Counted from the stretch's first letter, positions 41,717-51,292 are shown. The stretch is 64,000 nt of DNA from Occallatibacter savannae (GCF_003131205.1 NZ_QFFY01000010.1:93210-157209), one strand, 5' to 3'. Program-made: numbers and translations. The notes: a model not told the origin generated them from the sequence alone.

Positions 41717-43024
41717 ATGCCACTGGCGCCGAAATCCATGCCCGACGTGGAACAGCCTTCCCTCGTCTCTAATCCTGCCGCGGTCCGCGAACAACTGCAC
41801 AGGCTTCTCGCTCACCCTCTCTTCGCCAACAGCAAGCGATATCCCGCTCTCCTCGCATACACAGTCGAGCAGACACTCCTCGGAAATGGCGGAGACCTGA
41901 AAGAGCGAAGCATCGGCATCGAGGTCTTCGGGCGCACTCCCACCTACGACGCCAACGCAGATCCAGTCGTTCGCATCACGGCCGGCGAAGTCCGCAAGCG
42001 CCTCGGCCTCTACTACTACGACTCCGCCCACGCTGGCGAACTCATCATTGAGTTACCGGTCGGCTCCTATGTGCCGGTCTTCCGGCTACCCGAAGGCTCC
42101 GCCGAACCGCCGCACGATGCAATCGAGCCGCCCTCTCTCTCGATACCCTCCCTTCCAACAGAGCCGATCGCTTCATCTGCGGCCACCGAGATCGCTCCCG
42201 CTCCGAAACCATCTCGCCTGCGCTGGCCTCTCCTCGCCCTGCTGACGGTCGCAGGCTGTGTCATCGGCGTTCTCATCGGGATGCGCATTCAGCCCGCTGC
42301 TCCCGCGGAGCAGCCCACCAACATCGATCGCTTCTGGGAACCCTTCATCTCCAGCCCCGGCATCACGACCTTCTGCCTGGGAGAACCGGCCAAGAACATC
42401 GACATGGACTCGATCCAATCCTTCGAGGCTCCTGTCACAACTCAGCCGCAGCCGCAGCAGCTTTATGTCCGTCTGCATATGGCCGGCCTCTTCGCGCTTG
42501 CGGACGTCACCACGCTCACTCGAACCGCTGCTGCGCTGCAAGCCCGTCATAAGGCCTTCCGCGTAGTGCCGGCCTCTGAAGCCACGTTCGCGCAACTGCG
42601 CGAAGGCCCCATCGTCCTCATCGGCGCCTTCGACAACATCTGGACTCTGCGCGTTACCCAGAAGCTGCGCTTCGGTTTTGAATCGAAAAATGGCGATGCC
42701 CTACTCGTCGACCGCAAAAGTGGAGACAAGACCACGTGGGCAACTGCCTGGGATCTCCCCTATCAGAAGTTGTCGAAGGATTACGCCATCGTAGCGCGCA
42801 TTCACGACAACACCACGGGCCAGCCGGTGATCATCGCCGCGGGAATATCGGAAGAAGGCACTGAAGCCGCAGGTGAGATCCTCTACAACCCGGTCTACCT
42901 CAACTCCCTGCTTGCGAAGGCGCCCGCCAACTGGGAAAAGATGAACATGGAAGCAGTGATCGAAACCCAGGTGATCGAAGGCCACTCTGGCCCACCTAAC
43001 ATACTCGCCGTCGAAACCTGGTAG
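41717..43024 (+). CDS. Membrane-anchored protein with N-terminal regulator-like domain
   Basis: 435 residues. Residues about 20-120 (LFANSKRYPALLAYTVEQTL, LKERSIGIEVFGRTPTYDANADPVVRITAGEVRKR, then IELPVGSYVPVF) form a domain common in Acidobacteria at the N-terminus of predicted signalling proteins, where it resembles a winged-helix/OmpR-like DNA-binding fold. A Pro/Ser linker, one membrane helix (WPLLALLTVAGCVIGVLIGM, about 176-195) and a 240-residue outer domain follow, with FISSPGITTFCLGEP and IVLIGAFDNIWTLRVT. The layout suggests a ToxR-like one-component sensor, which is inference. It is convergent with the TPR genes and divergent from bglX, so bglX is a possible target. Confidence 0.72.
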   Translation: MPLAPKSMPDVEQPSLVSNPAAVREQLHRLLAHPLFANSKRYPALLAYTVEQTLLGNGGDLKERSIGIEVFGRTPTYDANADPVVRITAGEVRKRLGLYYYDSAHAGELIIELPVGSYVPVFRLPEGSAEPPHDAIEPPSLSIPSLPTEPIASSAATEIAPAPKPSRLRWPLLALLTVAGCVIGVLIGMRIQPAAPAEQPTNIDRFWEPFISSPGITTFCLGEPAKNIDMDSIQSFEAPVTTQPQPQQLYVRLHMAGLFALADVTTLTRTAAALQARHKAFRVVPASEATFAQLREGPIVLIGAFDNIWTLRVTQKLRFGFESKNGDALLVDRKSGDKTTWATAWDLPYQKLSKDYAIVARIHDNTTGQPVIIAAGISEEGTEAAGEILYNPVYLNSLLAKAPANWEKMNMEAVIETQVIEGHSGPPNILAVETW

Positions 43025-43043
43025 CAACGCTCCGGCGGCCCGT

Positions 43044-44906
43044 CTACTGCGCCTTCCCCAGCTCTGCTGCCTTCGCCCGCTCGGCGCGAGCCTCGTCGGC
43101 CCGTCCCTGCCGGTCGTACGCAATCGCTAGTTGCGCATGCGCCTCCGCAAATGTCGGATCAGCCGCAACCGCCTCCTGATACCGTCCGATCGCTCCAGCG
43201 ACATCGCCGCGCAGCATCTGCTGATTCCCGGCATTCAGCGCGAAGTTCGCCCTTTGCCTGCTCACGGCCGTCCGCGAAAGCTCCGCTGCTTCCTTCCTGT
43301 AGTCCGCCGCCTCGCTCCGCAGCTGTTTCATCTGTGCGCGCAGCGTTTCCGCCTTCGCGTGATCGCCTGCAGCTTCAGCCGCGTCCGCCTGCTGGTTCAG
43401 ATTTCCCGCCTGCTCCGCCAGAACTCCCGCCAGCGTCACCCGCGGCCCCGGTTGCCCCGGCTGCAGCGGAATCGCCTTCCTGAGCGCCTCCGCAGCCTCC
43501 GGCAACCGCGAATCCTGCTTCAGCGTGCTTCCCAGAATCGCCCACGCATCCCCGTTCTCCGGCCGCAGGGCCACCGCTTTCTTCAGTTCCGTGACCGCAT
43601 CATCCAGCCGCCCCAGCTGCATGTAAAGAATCCCCAGCGTGTACGGCGGATCCTGCAGCTTCGGATCCATCTCGCCCGCCTTGCTCAACTCCGCAACCGC
43701 CTCATCCGTGCGGTCCTTGAACTTGTACGCCAGCCCCAGATCGTAATGCAGCTGCGGATCGTTCGGCTCGAGTTCCAGCGCCTTCTTGAAATCGCCGATC
43801 GCGTCGTCGAACGCAGACAGCTGGATGTGGCAAACCCCCAGGTCCTTATAGACCACCGCGTCTTTCGGATTTTCCACCAGCGCGCGCTTCAGGTACTCCA
43901 GAGCCTCCTTGCCCTTGCCTGTCAGTGTCAGCGCCAGCCCCAGATTCGTCAGCGCCATCTCGCTCTTCGGCTCGCGCTCGATCGCCTGCTCGAACCACGG
44001 CACCGCCTCCGCCTGCCGTCCGAGCCGCTGCAGCGTCATCGCCATCTCGAGTTGCACGCCCGGCGTCTTCGCATCCGCCTTCTCCGCTGCTTCAAACTCC
44101 TTCAGCGCATCCTCATCGCGACCCGCGGCTGCCAGCGTACGTCCGGCTTCCATCAGTACCGACGCATCGGGCGCCTCCGCATTCATCGCCGGCGCCAGCG
44201 TGTTCAGCGCCCCCTGCAGATCCTTCTGAGTGCGCTGCACTACCGCAAGATGTACACGCGCCTGCATGTAGGTCGGATCCACCTCCAGCGCATGCTCGAA
44301 GCGCTTCTGAGCCTCGTCCCACCTGCTCTGCTGCGCGTACAACGTACCAATCGCATCCGAAATCTCCGCGCGTGGCCCCGTCAGCTTCTCCTCTGCCAGA
44401 AACTGCGCCTCCGCTGCGTCCGGTTTGCCGGCCTTGGCCAGCGCTCGCCCATACGCGTCGTAAAACGGCGCATCCAGCCCCGCTTGCTCTGGCTGCTTTG
44501 AAATTGCGTCCGCTGCGCGAAAATGCGGAATCGCCTTCGCCGCCTCTCCTGCCTGTGCGTACGCCATCGCCAGGTTCGACTCGATCGCCGAATCTCCCGG
44601 CTTGATCCTGGCCGCCGCCTCGAACTCCTTTGCTCCATCCAGCGGCCTGCCCATCTCCGCCAGAACCGTTCCCAATGCCTCGTGCCCCTCCACGATCTGA
44701 GGCTGCAATCGTACGACTTCTGCAAATTGCTGACGTGCAACCTCCAGGTTGCCTGAGTCCCGCGCGGTCGCGCCTGCACGAAACGCCGCATCTGCCCTCT
44801 TGATCGCATCCGCAGCCGGCTTCGCCGCTTTCTGTCCGCCGGCCGCCAGTGCTACTACCATCAGCCCGAACCCAGCCCAGCTTGCTCTCTTTGAAACCCG
44901 GCGCAC
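43044..44906 (-). CDS. Exported TPR protein (620 residues)
   Basis: Start is GTG at 44906, one nucleotide after the TAG of the preceding gene, with GGAGAAG upstream; this gives a proper signal peptide (WAGFGLMVVALAAGG). Some 13 to 15 TPR units follow (e.g. RFEHALEVDPTYMQARVHLA, YLKRALVENPKDAVVYKDLG, DFKKALELEPNDPQLHYDLG), interrupted near residues 500-560 by a coiled coil (QADAAEAAGDHAKAETLRAQ). TPR solenoids hold protein complexes; here the place is the periplasm. Translational coupling to the 357-frame TPR gene upstream and nearness to the TonB receptor suggest a role in outer-membrane uptake, but this is only context. Confidence 0.85.
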   Translation of the reverse strand: MRRVSKRASWAGFGLMVVALAAGGQKAAKPAADAIKRADAAFRAGATARDSGNLEVARQQFAEVVRLQPQIVEGHEALGTVLAEMGRPLDGAKEFEAAARIKPGDSAIESNLAMAYAQAGEAAKAIPHFRAADAISKQPEQAGLDAPFYDAYGRALAKAGKPDAAEAQFLAEEKLTGPRAEISDAIGTLYAQQSRWDEAQKRFEHALEVDPTYMQARVHLAVVQRTQKDLQGALNTLAPAMNAEAPDASVLMEAGRTLAAAGRDEDALKEFEAAEKADAKTPGVQLEMAMTLQRLGRQAEAVPWFEQAIEREPKSEMALTNLGLALTLTGKGKEALEYLKRALVENPKDAVVYKDLGVCHIQLSAFDDAIGDFKKALELEPNDPQLHYDLGLAYKFKDRTDEAVAELSKAGEMDPKLQDPPYTLGILYMQLGRLDDAVTELKKAVALRPENGDAWAILGSTLKQDSRLPEAAEALRKAIPLQPGQPGPRVTLAGVLAEQAGNLNQQADAAEAAGDHAKAETLRAQMKQLRSEAADYRKEAAELSRTAVSRQRANFALNAGNQQMLRGDVAGAIGRYQEAVAADPTFAEAHAQLAIAYDRQGRADEARAERAKAAELGKAQ

Positions 44907-44907
44907 T

Positions 44908-45945
44908 CTACTTCTCCGCCGGCTTCGGATCGTTCCGGTGTTGCAGATCCACCACCATTTTGAACTCGCGATTCGCCTCCGCAAGTTGCCCGGTCGCCTT
45001 ATACGCCTGCCCCAGCAGATTGTGCGTGATGTAATTCGCTGGATCCATCTTCACCGCGCGGTCGAGATACTGCAGCGCCTGAATCGGCTGCTTCATCTTC
45101 AGAAAAGTCTCCCCCAGCAAAATGTACGGCCCCGTCGATGTCGGCTCCAGCAGCACTGCTCGATTCAAACTCTGCTGCGCCTCCGCATATTGACCGCTGC
45201 GCAGATACGCATCGCCCAGCCGGTCGTAGAGGTCCGGGTTTAGCGGATTGATCTTCTTCTCCGCTTCAAACTCCTTGATCGCGCCTGCTGCGTCGCCGCG
45301 CGCCAGCGCCACCTCTCCCAGCAGCTCATGCGCTAAGGGAAGCGCCGGGTTCGCCGCCAGCGCCTTCTCCGCCTCAGCGCCCGCCTGGTCCCGCAGCTCC
45401 CTTCGCAAAAACAGGCGCCCCGTCAGCAGATGCGCCTCGGCAGACTCCGGCTCGAACCCATACTGGCTCGCAAACGCCCGCCGCGCATCGTCGTACCGTT
45501 GCATGTCCGCGTAGCACAGCGCCAACACATAGTTCGGGTCGACATTTGCCCCTTCAACCCCCGTACGCGCCTTCTCCAGCAACGGCAGCGCCTCCCGCGT
45601 CCGCCCCATGCGGAACAGGCTTACACCTTGCATCTCGAGCGACTCGTGATCATTCGGGTCCTGCTCGGCCGCCTTCGCAAAGGCCGCAACCGCCTCCGGA
45701 AACTGCGCGCGCTGGTAGAGGATCATGCCGCGCAGTCGCTCAACCCCCGCCGGCTCCGGATTCTGCGCCGCCAGTTCATCCAGCTGCGCCATCGCCTGGT
45801 TCACCCTGCCCCGGCCCGCCAGCTCTTTCGCCGACTCATACGTCGCACCGCCAGAAGCCCCCGCCGGCTGCGGTCCCCCACTTTCCTGTGCCTGTGCCCC
45901 AATTGCGGCAAACAAAAACCAAGCTACTGCAATTACGCGAATCAT
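44908..45945 (-). CDS. Exported TPR protein (345 residues), coupled to the next gene
   Basis: Start ATG at 45945 is chosen because it opens the signal peptide (VIAVAWFLFAAIGAQAQ); an in-frame ATG 36 nt earlier only adds polar residues. About eight TPR units run from residue 40 to 330 (e.g. LDRAVKMDPANYITHNLLGQ, EKARTGVEGANVDPNYVLAL). Its TAG stop is followed after one base by the GTG start of the second TPR gene, so the pair is one transcription unit. Upstream, 213 bp away, is the TonB receptor gene, but a strong terminator lies between, so expression of the TPR pair is likely separate or by read-through. Confidence 0.86.
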   Translation of the reverse strand: MIRVIAVAWFLFAAIGAQAQESGGPQPAGASGGATYESAKELAGRGRVNQAMAQLDELAAQNPEPAGVERLRGMILYQRAQFPEAVAAFAKAAEQDPNDHESLEMQGVSLFRMGRTREALPLLEKARTGVEGANVDPNYVLALCYADMQRYDDARRAFASQYGFEPESAEAHLLTGRLFLRRELRDQAGAEAEKALAANPALPLAHELLGEVALARGDAAGAIKEFEAEKKINPLNPDLYDRLGDAYLRSGQYAEAQQSLNRAVLLEPTSTGPYILLGETFLKMKQPIQALQYLDRAVKMDPANYITHNLLGQAYKATGQLAEANREFKMVVDLQHRNDPKPAEK

Positions 45946-46013
45946 CTTGGGTCCGATCAATTCAAGTTTAACTCTCCACAACTTCGACTTGTCCTGGCCG
46001 CATACAAGACCGC

Positions 46014-46052
46014 GGGTGCCCCATGTCTCCTGGTGTTGGAGACGTGGGAGAC
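46014..46052. repeat. Hairpin repeat, family D
   Basis: GGGTGCC followed by CCATGTCTCC tggtgtt GGAGACGTGG (46021-46047), 10-bp arms with one G-T pair. It lies 70 nt before the start of the first TPR gene, in the 213-bp spacer after the TonB receptor gene. Three sister copies are at 2685, 51293 and 58694. Confidence 0.8.
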
Positions 46053-46102
46053 AATGCTCTTGCCCGCGCGACCCTGCCGGAACAAATGTCCGGCTTCAGA
46101 CC

Positions 46103-46134
46103 AGAAAAGAAAGAGGGGAGCCGAAGCTCCCCTC
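46103..46134 (-). terminator. Rho-independent terminator with UUCG loop, after the TonB receptor gene
   Basis: On the minus strand, GAGGGGAGC TTCG GCTCCCCTC (46134-46113), a 9-bp GC-rich stem closed by the very stable UUCG tetraloop, then TTTCTTTTCT. It lies 25 nt after the stop of the TonB receptor gene. Confidence 0.92.
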
Positions 46135-46158
46135 AGGTTTTGTTGCGGCTCCTTCGCT

Positions 46159-49100
46159 CTAGAACTGAATGCGAGCGGAGAATTCCAGCTGGCGCGTCGG
46201 ATACGAAGACGGGCCAGTGCCACCGATATGGCCGGTTCCAAAGATATTGCCATCGGGGTTACCTGGATTGATGTGGTTGAAGGCATTGAACGCATCCATA
46301 CGGAACTTCGCCACCCACGACTCGTGGATCGTGAAGCCCTTCGTCAGCGCCATGTCCGTGTTGAAGAATCCCGGTCCGCGATAGGTGTTCGCACCGACAT
46401 TTCCAATCACGTCAAGCCCAGGGAACGAGAACAACTGTGGCTGCGGTGTCCAGAGATCGCGGCTGACCGTTCCGCCGGATACCTTCGCCTTCGTCAGGTT
46501 GGTCTTGATGTGCCCGCTTGTGTTCGGACGGCAAGGTGCTGACGATCCGCCCGTGTTGTGGTTGCAGTCCTGGTTGTTGCCGAAGCCGCCGCCCATGTTC
46601 ACGCTGTAGGGCAGACCGTTGGCAAGGTTCAGCACGTACGACAGCTGCCATCCACCGATGATCAGGTCGCTGGCCTTGTTGGCGTTCTGAGCAAATTGCT
46701 TGCCGCGGCCGAACGGAAGATCGTAGCTGCCGTAGCTCACAAGTTGCTGCGAACGAACGTTGCTGTCGCGCTGGTGCGTCACGTGGTGATCCCAGGTCCA
46801 GTAGCCGCCCTGGTCTCCAAACGCATTCGCCCACTGATAGTTGGCATTCAACGCCAGACCCTTGGCGAACGTCTTGGCAATGGTTACCTGTAGAGCGTCG
46901 AACTCGGTGTTCAAGTCGTCGCTGTAGTAGGAGATGCCGTTCGTCCAGCCGCACTGTCCAGCCTGCAGGTTCGGGTCGCTGTCCGTCTTCCGGAGGCTCG
47001 CGATGTCGATGTAATTCGTATCGCGGCATGCCGGGAGCGAACCAGCATAGTAGCGCTGCAGCAGACGCGAGTTAGAAACTCCGCCGTCAGGAGCGATACC
47101 GCTGTTGGTCGAAGAGATCGCCGGTGCGCTGGGATCCCAGTGCAGCGTCTGTCCATTCCGGGAATACTGACCGGGCAGGAACAGTGCCGCTTCGTTCGGG
47201 TTGGTGTTGTTGTTGTCGCCGTCACCCAGCGTATGCGTGCCCTTGTTGCCCACATAAGCGATCGTCAACGAGGTGGTAGGCGTAATGGCGCGCTGAATCG
47301 CAAGATTCCACGCGTCGATCGTCGGGAACCGCAGCGGGTTCGGCCGTGCCTTCGGGTTCACAGCATAACCCTGGGCCGGCAGAAGGCCGCTCGACGGAGT
47401 CTTCGGGAAGACGAAGGCCGGCGGTCCCTGGTCCATCGTGAATGCATACCCGGTGCTGTTGGGCGAATTCACGCTCTGGTTTGCCAGTACCGGAAGGTTC
47501 TGAGTAACCACGTGTCCGAAGATCGATCCGAATACACCCGTATCGAAGCTCCGTCCGTAGCCCGCGCGAACCACCGTCTTGTCGTCGATCTGGTAGCTTG
47601 CTCCGATACGCGGATCGAAGCCCTTCACCTTCTGGATGGTCCAGCCCATGTCGCGTGGAACCTGTCCGATTCCGGCAACGTGCATGTAGCCATCGTTGAG
47701 GTTCATGAGCGAACCGTTGCCCGGGCCGTTAACCGACTCTGGGAAGTAGAGCTCCCAGCGCAGGCCGAGGTTCAGGGTCAGGTTCTTGTTGACGCGCCAG
47801 GTGTCCTGTCCGTAGAAGAACGTCCTCTTCTGGAACTCCTTCGCATTGGTTGAAACCGAAACGTAACGGCCGAAGCTCGTCACATCGCCGAGTACGAAGT
47901 TTGCCCAGCCAAGTCCGTTTGTGCCGTTGTTCGAGGTCGGCCCGTTGTTGCTGAAGTTCAACTGTCCTGCACGGTCCGTATCCGAGGGTACACGGAGGTT
48001 CCGGCCGTAGCGCAGGTCAACGCCCACCTTGAAGGTGTGGTTGCCCTTGATCATCGTCCAGTTGTTGACGATCTGCCCCTGGTCTTCCTTTTCAGTAAGC
48101 GGGCAGTTGCAGCGGTTGATTCCCAGGCCGGCGCCGATGTTTGCATTGCCGCCGCCGTTCGCGCTGATCACCCATCCCGGCGCGCCGGAGGTGAAGTTGT
48201 CGCCCAGGTTGATACCCGGGATGCCGATCGTGTTCGCGAACTGCACGCCCTGGTCATACTTGGTGTCGATCACGTTGTAGCGGTAGTAGCCGAGACGGAA
48301 GTCCGTCAGCAGCGTCGGGCTGATCGCAAAATCCATGCCGATCGCCAGGCTGTCGTTGGCTCCCTTTGAGTTGCCGCCGTAGTTGCCAAGTCCAAATCCC
48401 GGACCGCCCGCATCACCGAACAGCACCTTGCCCGAAAGCGTGTCCCAGAACCGCGAGAAACGCACAAACGCATGCGTCCTCTCAGTGATGGTGACATCTT
48501 CACGCGTGGTCCAGGCGTTGCTGTTGAACAAGCCCGTGCCGCCAGCCGAGTAGTTGTTCTCGATCGACGACAGCCCAGCAGTGCCCTGGTTAGGCGTAAA
48601 CGACTTGAAGTAGGCCAGCAGGTTCTTCGCCTGCGTGGATACCAGCGCCGCCGGAATCACGTTCGCCGCGTAAGCTGCGTTGTAAGCTGCATTGCCGGTG
48701 TTGTTGGTCAGCATCTGGCCCTTGATGTTTCCATTGGCCGCATAGACCTTGGCATACTCGCTGAAGTCGCATCCCGGAATTCCGGAAGGACCAACCGCGG
48801 TTCCAAGGCAGGTGCTTACCAGGAGTGCCGTAGGCACCGTTCCGGTGGCCGTCGTTCCCACCTTCTGACGCTGCGATTCCCAGTTGAAGAATGCAAATGC
48901 CCGATCCTTCTTGATCGGTCCGCCAATCGATCCGCCGAAACGGTTCTTCAAGCCCGGAGGAATCGAAGGTTGCTGGCCGTGTGCCTTCTGATACTCATCC
49001 GAAGGCTGGCTGAACGGGTTGCGTGCCAGGTTCGCGTTGCCCGTACGGAAGTCGTACGCGCTGCCGTGAATCTGGTTCGTGCCCGAGCGAGTCTGCGCGG

Positions 49101-49839
49101 TCACAACCGCCGAAACCGCCTTGCCCAGCTCGGCGTCATAGTTCTGCGTCGTGATCTTCGTCTCCGTCACCGCGTCCAGCGCCGGATTGATGACGATGAT
49201 TCCAAGAATCGGATCCTGGTTGTCGGTGCCGTCCAGCTCGAAAGCCGTTCCGCCGAATGCCTGGCCGTCAACCTGAATCTGCTGCGAACCCTGCGGGTTC
49301 TCATCGGCTGCGTGCGACCACCCCAGGAGCTGTGCGCCCGGAAGCAGAAGCTGCAGGTTCGTGAAGTTCTGGTCGCCGACCGGAAGGCTCGACACCTGCT
49401 GCTGGTCGAATACGGTGGCCACATCGGCCTTCTCCGTCTTCAGCAGCGGAACCGACTCCGCGTTGACTTCAACTGTGGTTCCGGTATCTGAACCCACATC
49501 CAGCGTGGGGTCGATGCGCGGCGCTGTGTCTACGAGGACCTGAATGCCTTTCGTCTCGAATGGCTTGAAGCCCTTCGCGACGACCTTCAGATCGTATACG
49601 CCCGAGATCAGGTGCGCGACGCTGTAGTCGCCGGACCCGTTCGAAGTCACGGTCACCTGGGTGCCCTTGGCTTCGTCCGTCACCGTAATCGTGGCGTTCG
49701 GTATGACAGCCCCGCTCTTGTCCGACACCGTGCCGAATACCGATCCGTAAACCGATTGGGCACTCGCCGTGACAACGAGGAGCGAACTCGCGCAGGCAAA
49801 TACTGCCAGCACAAGTGCTGTGCGTAGGAACTTGTTCAT
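46159..49839 (-). CDS. TonB-dependent receptor, Oar-like, with carboxypeptidase regulatory-like domain
   Basis: 1226 residues; outer-membrane transporter probably for oligosaccharides or other large nutrients, energised by TonB. Signal peptide ALVLAVFACASSLLVVTASAQS; then a CarboxypepD_reg-like Ig domain (VFGTVSDKSGAVIPNATITV, about 32-115), a plug domain (VPLLKTEKADVATVFDQQQVSSLP ... LDGTDNQDPILG), and a long beta-barrel ending in ...RQLEFSARIQF with the terminal aromatic residue typical of outer-membrane proteins. This is the standard acidobacterial type. AGGAG is 6 nt before the ATG. A sigma70-like promoter is seen at 50027-50056 and a strong terminator follows. Confidence 0.95.
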   Translation of the reverse strand: MNKFLRTALVLAVFACASSLLVVTASAQSVYGSVFGTVSDKSGAVIPNATITVTDEAKGTQVTVTSNGSGDYSVAHLISGVYDLKVVAKGFKPFETKGIQVLVDTAPRIDPTLDVGSDTGTTVEVNAESVPLLKTEKADVATVFDQQQVSSLPVGDQNFTNLQLLLPGAQLLGWSHAADENPQGSQQIQVDGQAFGGTAFELDGTDNQDPILGIIVINPALDAVTETKITTQNYDAELGKAVSAVVTAQTRSGTNQIHGSAYDFRTGNANLARNPFSQPSDEYQKAHGQQPSIPPGLKNRFGGSIGGPIKKDRAFAFFNWESQRQKVGTTATGTVPTALLVSTCLGTAVGPSGIPGCDFSEYAKVYAANGNIKGQMLTNNTGNAAYNAAYAANVIPAALVSTQAKNLLAYFKSFTPNQGTAGLSSIENNYSAGGTGLFNSNAWTTREDVTITERTHAFVRFSRFWDTLSGKVLFGDAGGPGFGLGNYGGNSKGANDSLAIGMDFAISPTLLTDFRLGYYRYNVIDTKYDQGVQFANTIGIPGINLGDNFTSGAPGWVISANGGGNANIGAGLGINRCNCPLTEKEDQGQIVNNWTMIKGNHTFKVGVDLRYGRNLRVPSDTDRAGQLNFSNNGPTSNNGTNGLGWANFVLGDVTSFGRYVSVSTNAKEFQKRTFFYGQDTWRVNKNLTLNLGLRWELYFPESVNGPGNGSLMNLNDGYMHVAGIGQVPRDMGWTIQKVKGFDPRIGASYQIDDKTVVRAGYGRSFDTGVFGSIFGHVVTQNLPVLANQSVNSPNSTGYAFTMDQGPPAFVFPKTPSSGLLPAQGYAVNPKARPNPLRFPTIDAWNLAIQRAITPTTSLTIAYVGNKGTHTLGDGDNNNTNPNEAALFLPGQYSRNGQTLHWDPSAPAISSTNSGIAPDGGVSNSRLLQRYYAGSLPACRDTNYIDIASLRKTDSDPNLQAGQCGWTNGISYYSDDLNTEFDALQVTIAKTFAKGLALNANYQWANAFGDQGGYWTWDHHVTHQRDSNVRSQQLVSYGSYDLPFGRGKQFAQNANKASDLIIGGWQLSYVLNLANGLPYSVNMGGGFGNNQDCNHNTGGSSAPCRPNTSGHIKTNLTKAKVSGGTVSRDLWTPQPQLFSFPGLDVIGNVGANTYRGPGFFNTDMALTKGFTIHESWVAKFRMDAFNAFNHINPGNPDGNIFGTGHIGGTGPSSYPTRQLEFSARIQF

Positions 49840-50026
49840 GCGGTCTCCTGAAAAGTTTGCCGTTGTTCTCTTATCTCAACTTATGGTGGTTCTGCCGCCT
49901 GGCATTTCGACTTCGGCTAGTCGGCTTGCAACGCTCGCCTGTCGCATTGACCGGATTGCTGTCCGTCGCCGCTCCTCCCGAACACAAATAGGGAGCGATA
50001 AATTTAGAGACTCCGGAGCAAACGAA

Positions 50027-50056
50027 ACCTTACTGAAAACAGCAATCCCCTGTCAA
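50027..50056 (-). promoter_or_regulatory. Sigma70-like promoter of the TonB receptor gene
   Basis: On the minus strand a perfect TTGACA (50056-50051), 18-nt spacer, and TAAGGT (50032-50027). It would start transcription near 50020, leaving a leader of about 180 nt before the ATG at 49839. The -10 is imperfect, so this is a candidate. Confidence 0.45.
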
Positions 50057-50395
50057 TGTGAAATCAAAGAAAACATTGAGAGAAAAGGCCTCATTTCGAT
50101 ATGACATTCCGGGGAAACCTTTACTCGCCTCAGACGCCCCGGCGCGCTATCCCGCTCCCAGAGTCCCATCGCCCCCTAAAAACTCCATATAAAGCGATTT
50201 ACCTCCAAACGAGCCTCCCGGCCCCGGCCCCGGCCCGCTCCAGTCGCCCCCCATTTGCCTCAATCCCTTTCGTGAACTCGATAAGACAAATGGATGCCTA
50301 ATACTCGTATTTGATATATCATTGTAAGAAGCGCCTCGCCGCCGTCCTGCGATCAATCCTTGAACAATTTCTCCACTTCCTGATTGCTTCTTTAC

Positions 50396-50411
50396 TCAAC
50401 CAAATGGTTGA
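50396..50411. promoter_or_regulatory. Perfect 7-bp dyad, candidate operator
   Basis: TCAACCA aa TGGTTGA, fully symmetric, in the spacer between the TonB receptor gene and MGMT. It is 340 bp upstream of the receptor promoter candidate and 308 bp upstream of MGMT, so its target is unclear. Confidence 0.35.
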
Positions 50412-50718
50412 TTCTGAATAACCTTCCTGCCGCCACTCCGGCGCCTCAAACAGTCCGGCGTCTCGCGCGCTCGCTGCCCAGTGTCACCCGGCGCCCCGTG
50501 CCCATGTCCCGGCCAACGCGACGATATCCGCCCGAGTATCACTTCGGCATAACAATTCCCGCCCGGCATCGATGTGCTCTTTTGATCGCATCGACAGAAC
50601 CACTTGTCTTTATGCTGCATTCCCAGGGGCTCCCCCCGACGGGCGGTCGAAAACTTCAGCACCGCAGAAATGCGAGAATGCGAAAGCACGCCAAATCCAG
50701 AGGAGATGCAGGTGCACT

Positions 50719-51258
50719 ATGCCAACACCCGAGTCGCCCTTGCACTTGCTCGTTGACGTCCTTGCCACTCCCATCGGAGCCATGACCATCGCCGCCGATA
50801 TCGATGGAAACCTCCGCCTGGCGCTCTTTACCGAAGACCAGCCCGTTATTGAACGCCAGCTCCGCCTCCATTACGCGAAGACCGGCTTCAATCTCGAACG
50901 GGCCCGAAATCCGCACGCGCTCAGCGATGCCATCTCACGCTACTTCGCCGGAGATCTCGCTGCGATCGACACAATCCCGGTCGCCACCGGCGGCACCTCA
51001 TTCCAGCGCAAGGTCTGGCAGGAGCTGCGCAACATCCCATGCGGCGCTACCACCTCATATGGCGAACTCGCTCGCCGCATTGAACACCCCAGCGCAGTCC
51101 GCGCCGTCGGATCAGCCAACGGCGACAACCCCGTCGCAGTCGTCGTCCCTTGCCATCGCGTCATCGGAGCCAACGGCTCATTAACCGGCTACGGCGGCGG
51201 CCTCGATCGCAAGCGCTGGCTCCTAGACCACGAAACCCGCCCCACCCGCCTCTTCTAA
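50719..51258 (+). CDS. ogt: Methylated-DNA--protein-cysteine methyltransferase (MGMT)
   Basis: Suicide repair of O6-alkylguanine. The 179 residues from ATG at 50719 (MPTPESPLHLLVDVLATPIGA) match Ogt/Ada-C length; the frame extends upstream but without conservation, and AGGTG lies 5 nt before this ATG. Seen: N-terminal domain to about 85, FQRKVWQELRNIPCGATTSYGELARRI (helix-turn-helix), the Asn hinge and active site AVVVPCHRVIGANGSLTGYGGG with the acceptor Cys, and KRWLLDHE. Symbol ogt is used for the stand-alone type. Confidence 0.94.
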   Translation: MPTPESPLHLLVDVLATPIGAMTIAADIDGNLRLALFTEDQPVIERQLRLHYAKTGFNLERARNPHALSDAISRYFAGDLAAIDTIPVATGGTSFQRKVWQELRNIPCGATTSYGELARRIEHPSAVRAVGSANGDNPVAVVVPCHRVIGANGSLTGYGGGLDRKRWLLDHETRPTRLF

Positions 51259-51292
51259 ATCCCGCAACCATTCAGTTGCAGTTCCAAACGCC

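Larger units (their letters stand above)
49840..50718. other. 879-bp spacer between the TonB receptor gene and MGMT
   Basis: Holds the receptor promoter (50027-50056), a candidate operator (50396-50411) and an AT-rich stretch (about 50286-50335, TACTCGTATTTGATATATCATTG) in otherwise GC-rich DNA. Around 50216-50232 is a run CCCGGCCCCGGCCCCGGCCC. No ORF here has a start, RBS and codon use that I would defend. The length suggests regulation of the receptor gene or a lost gene. Confidence 0.5.
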
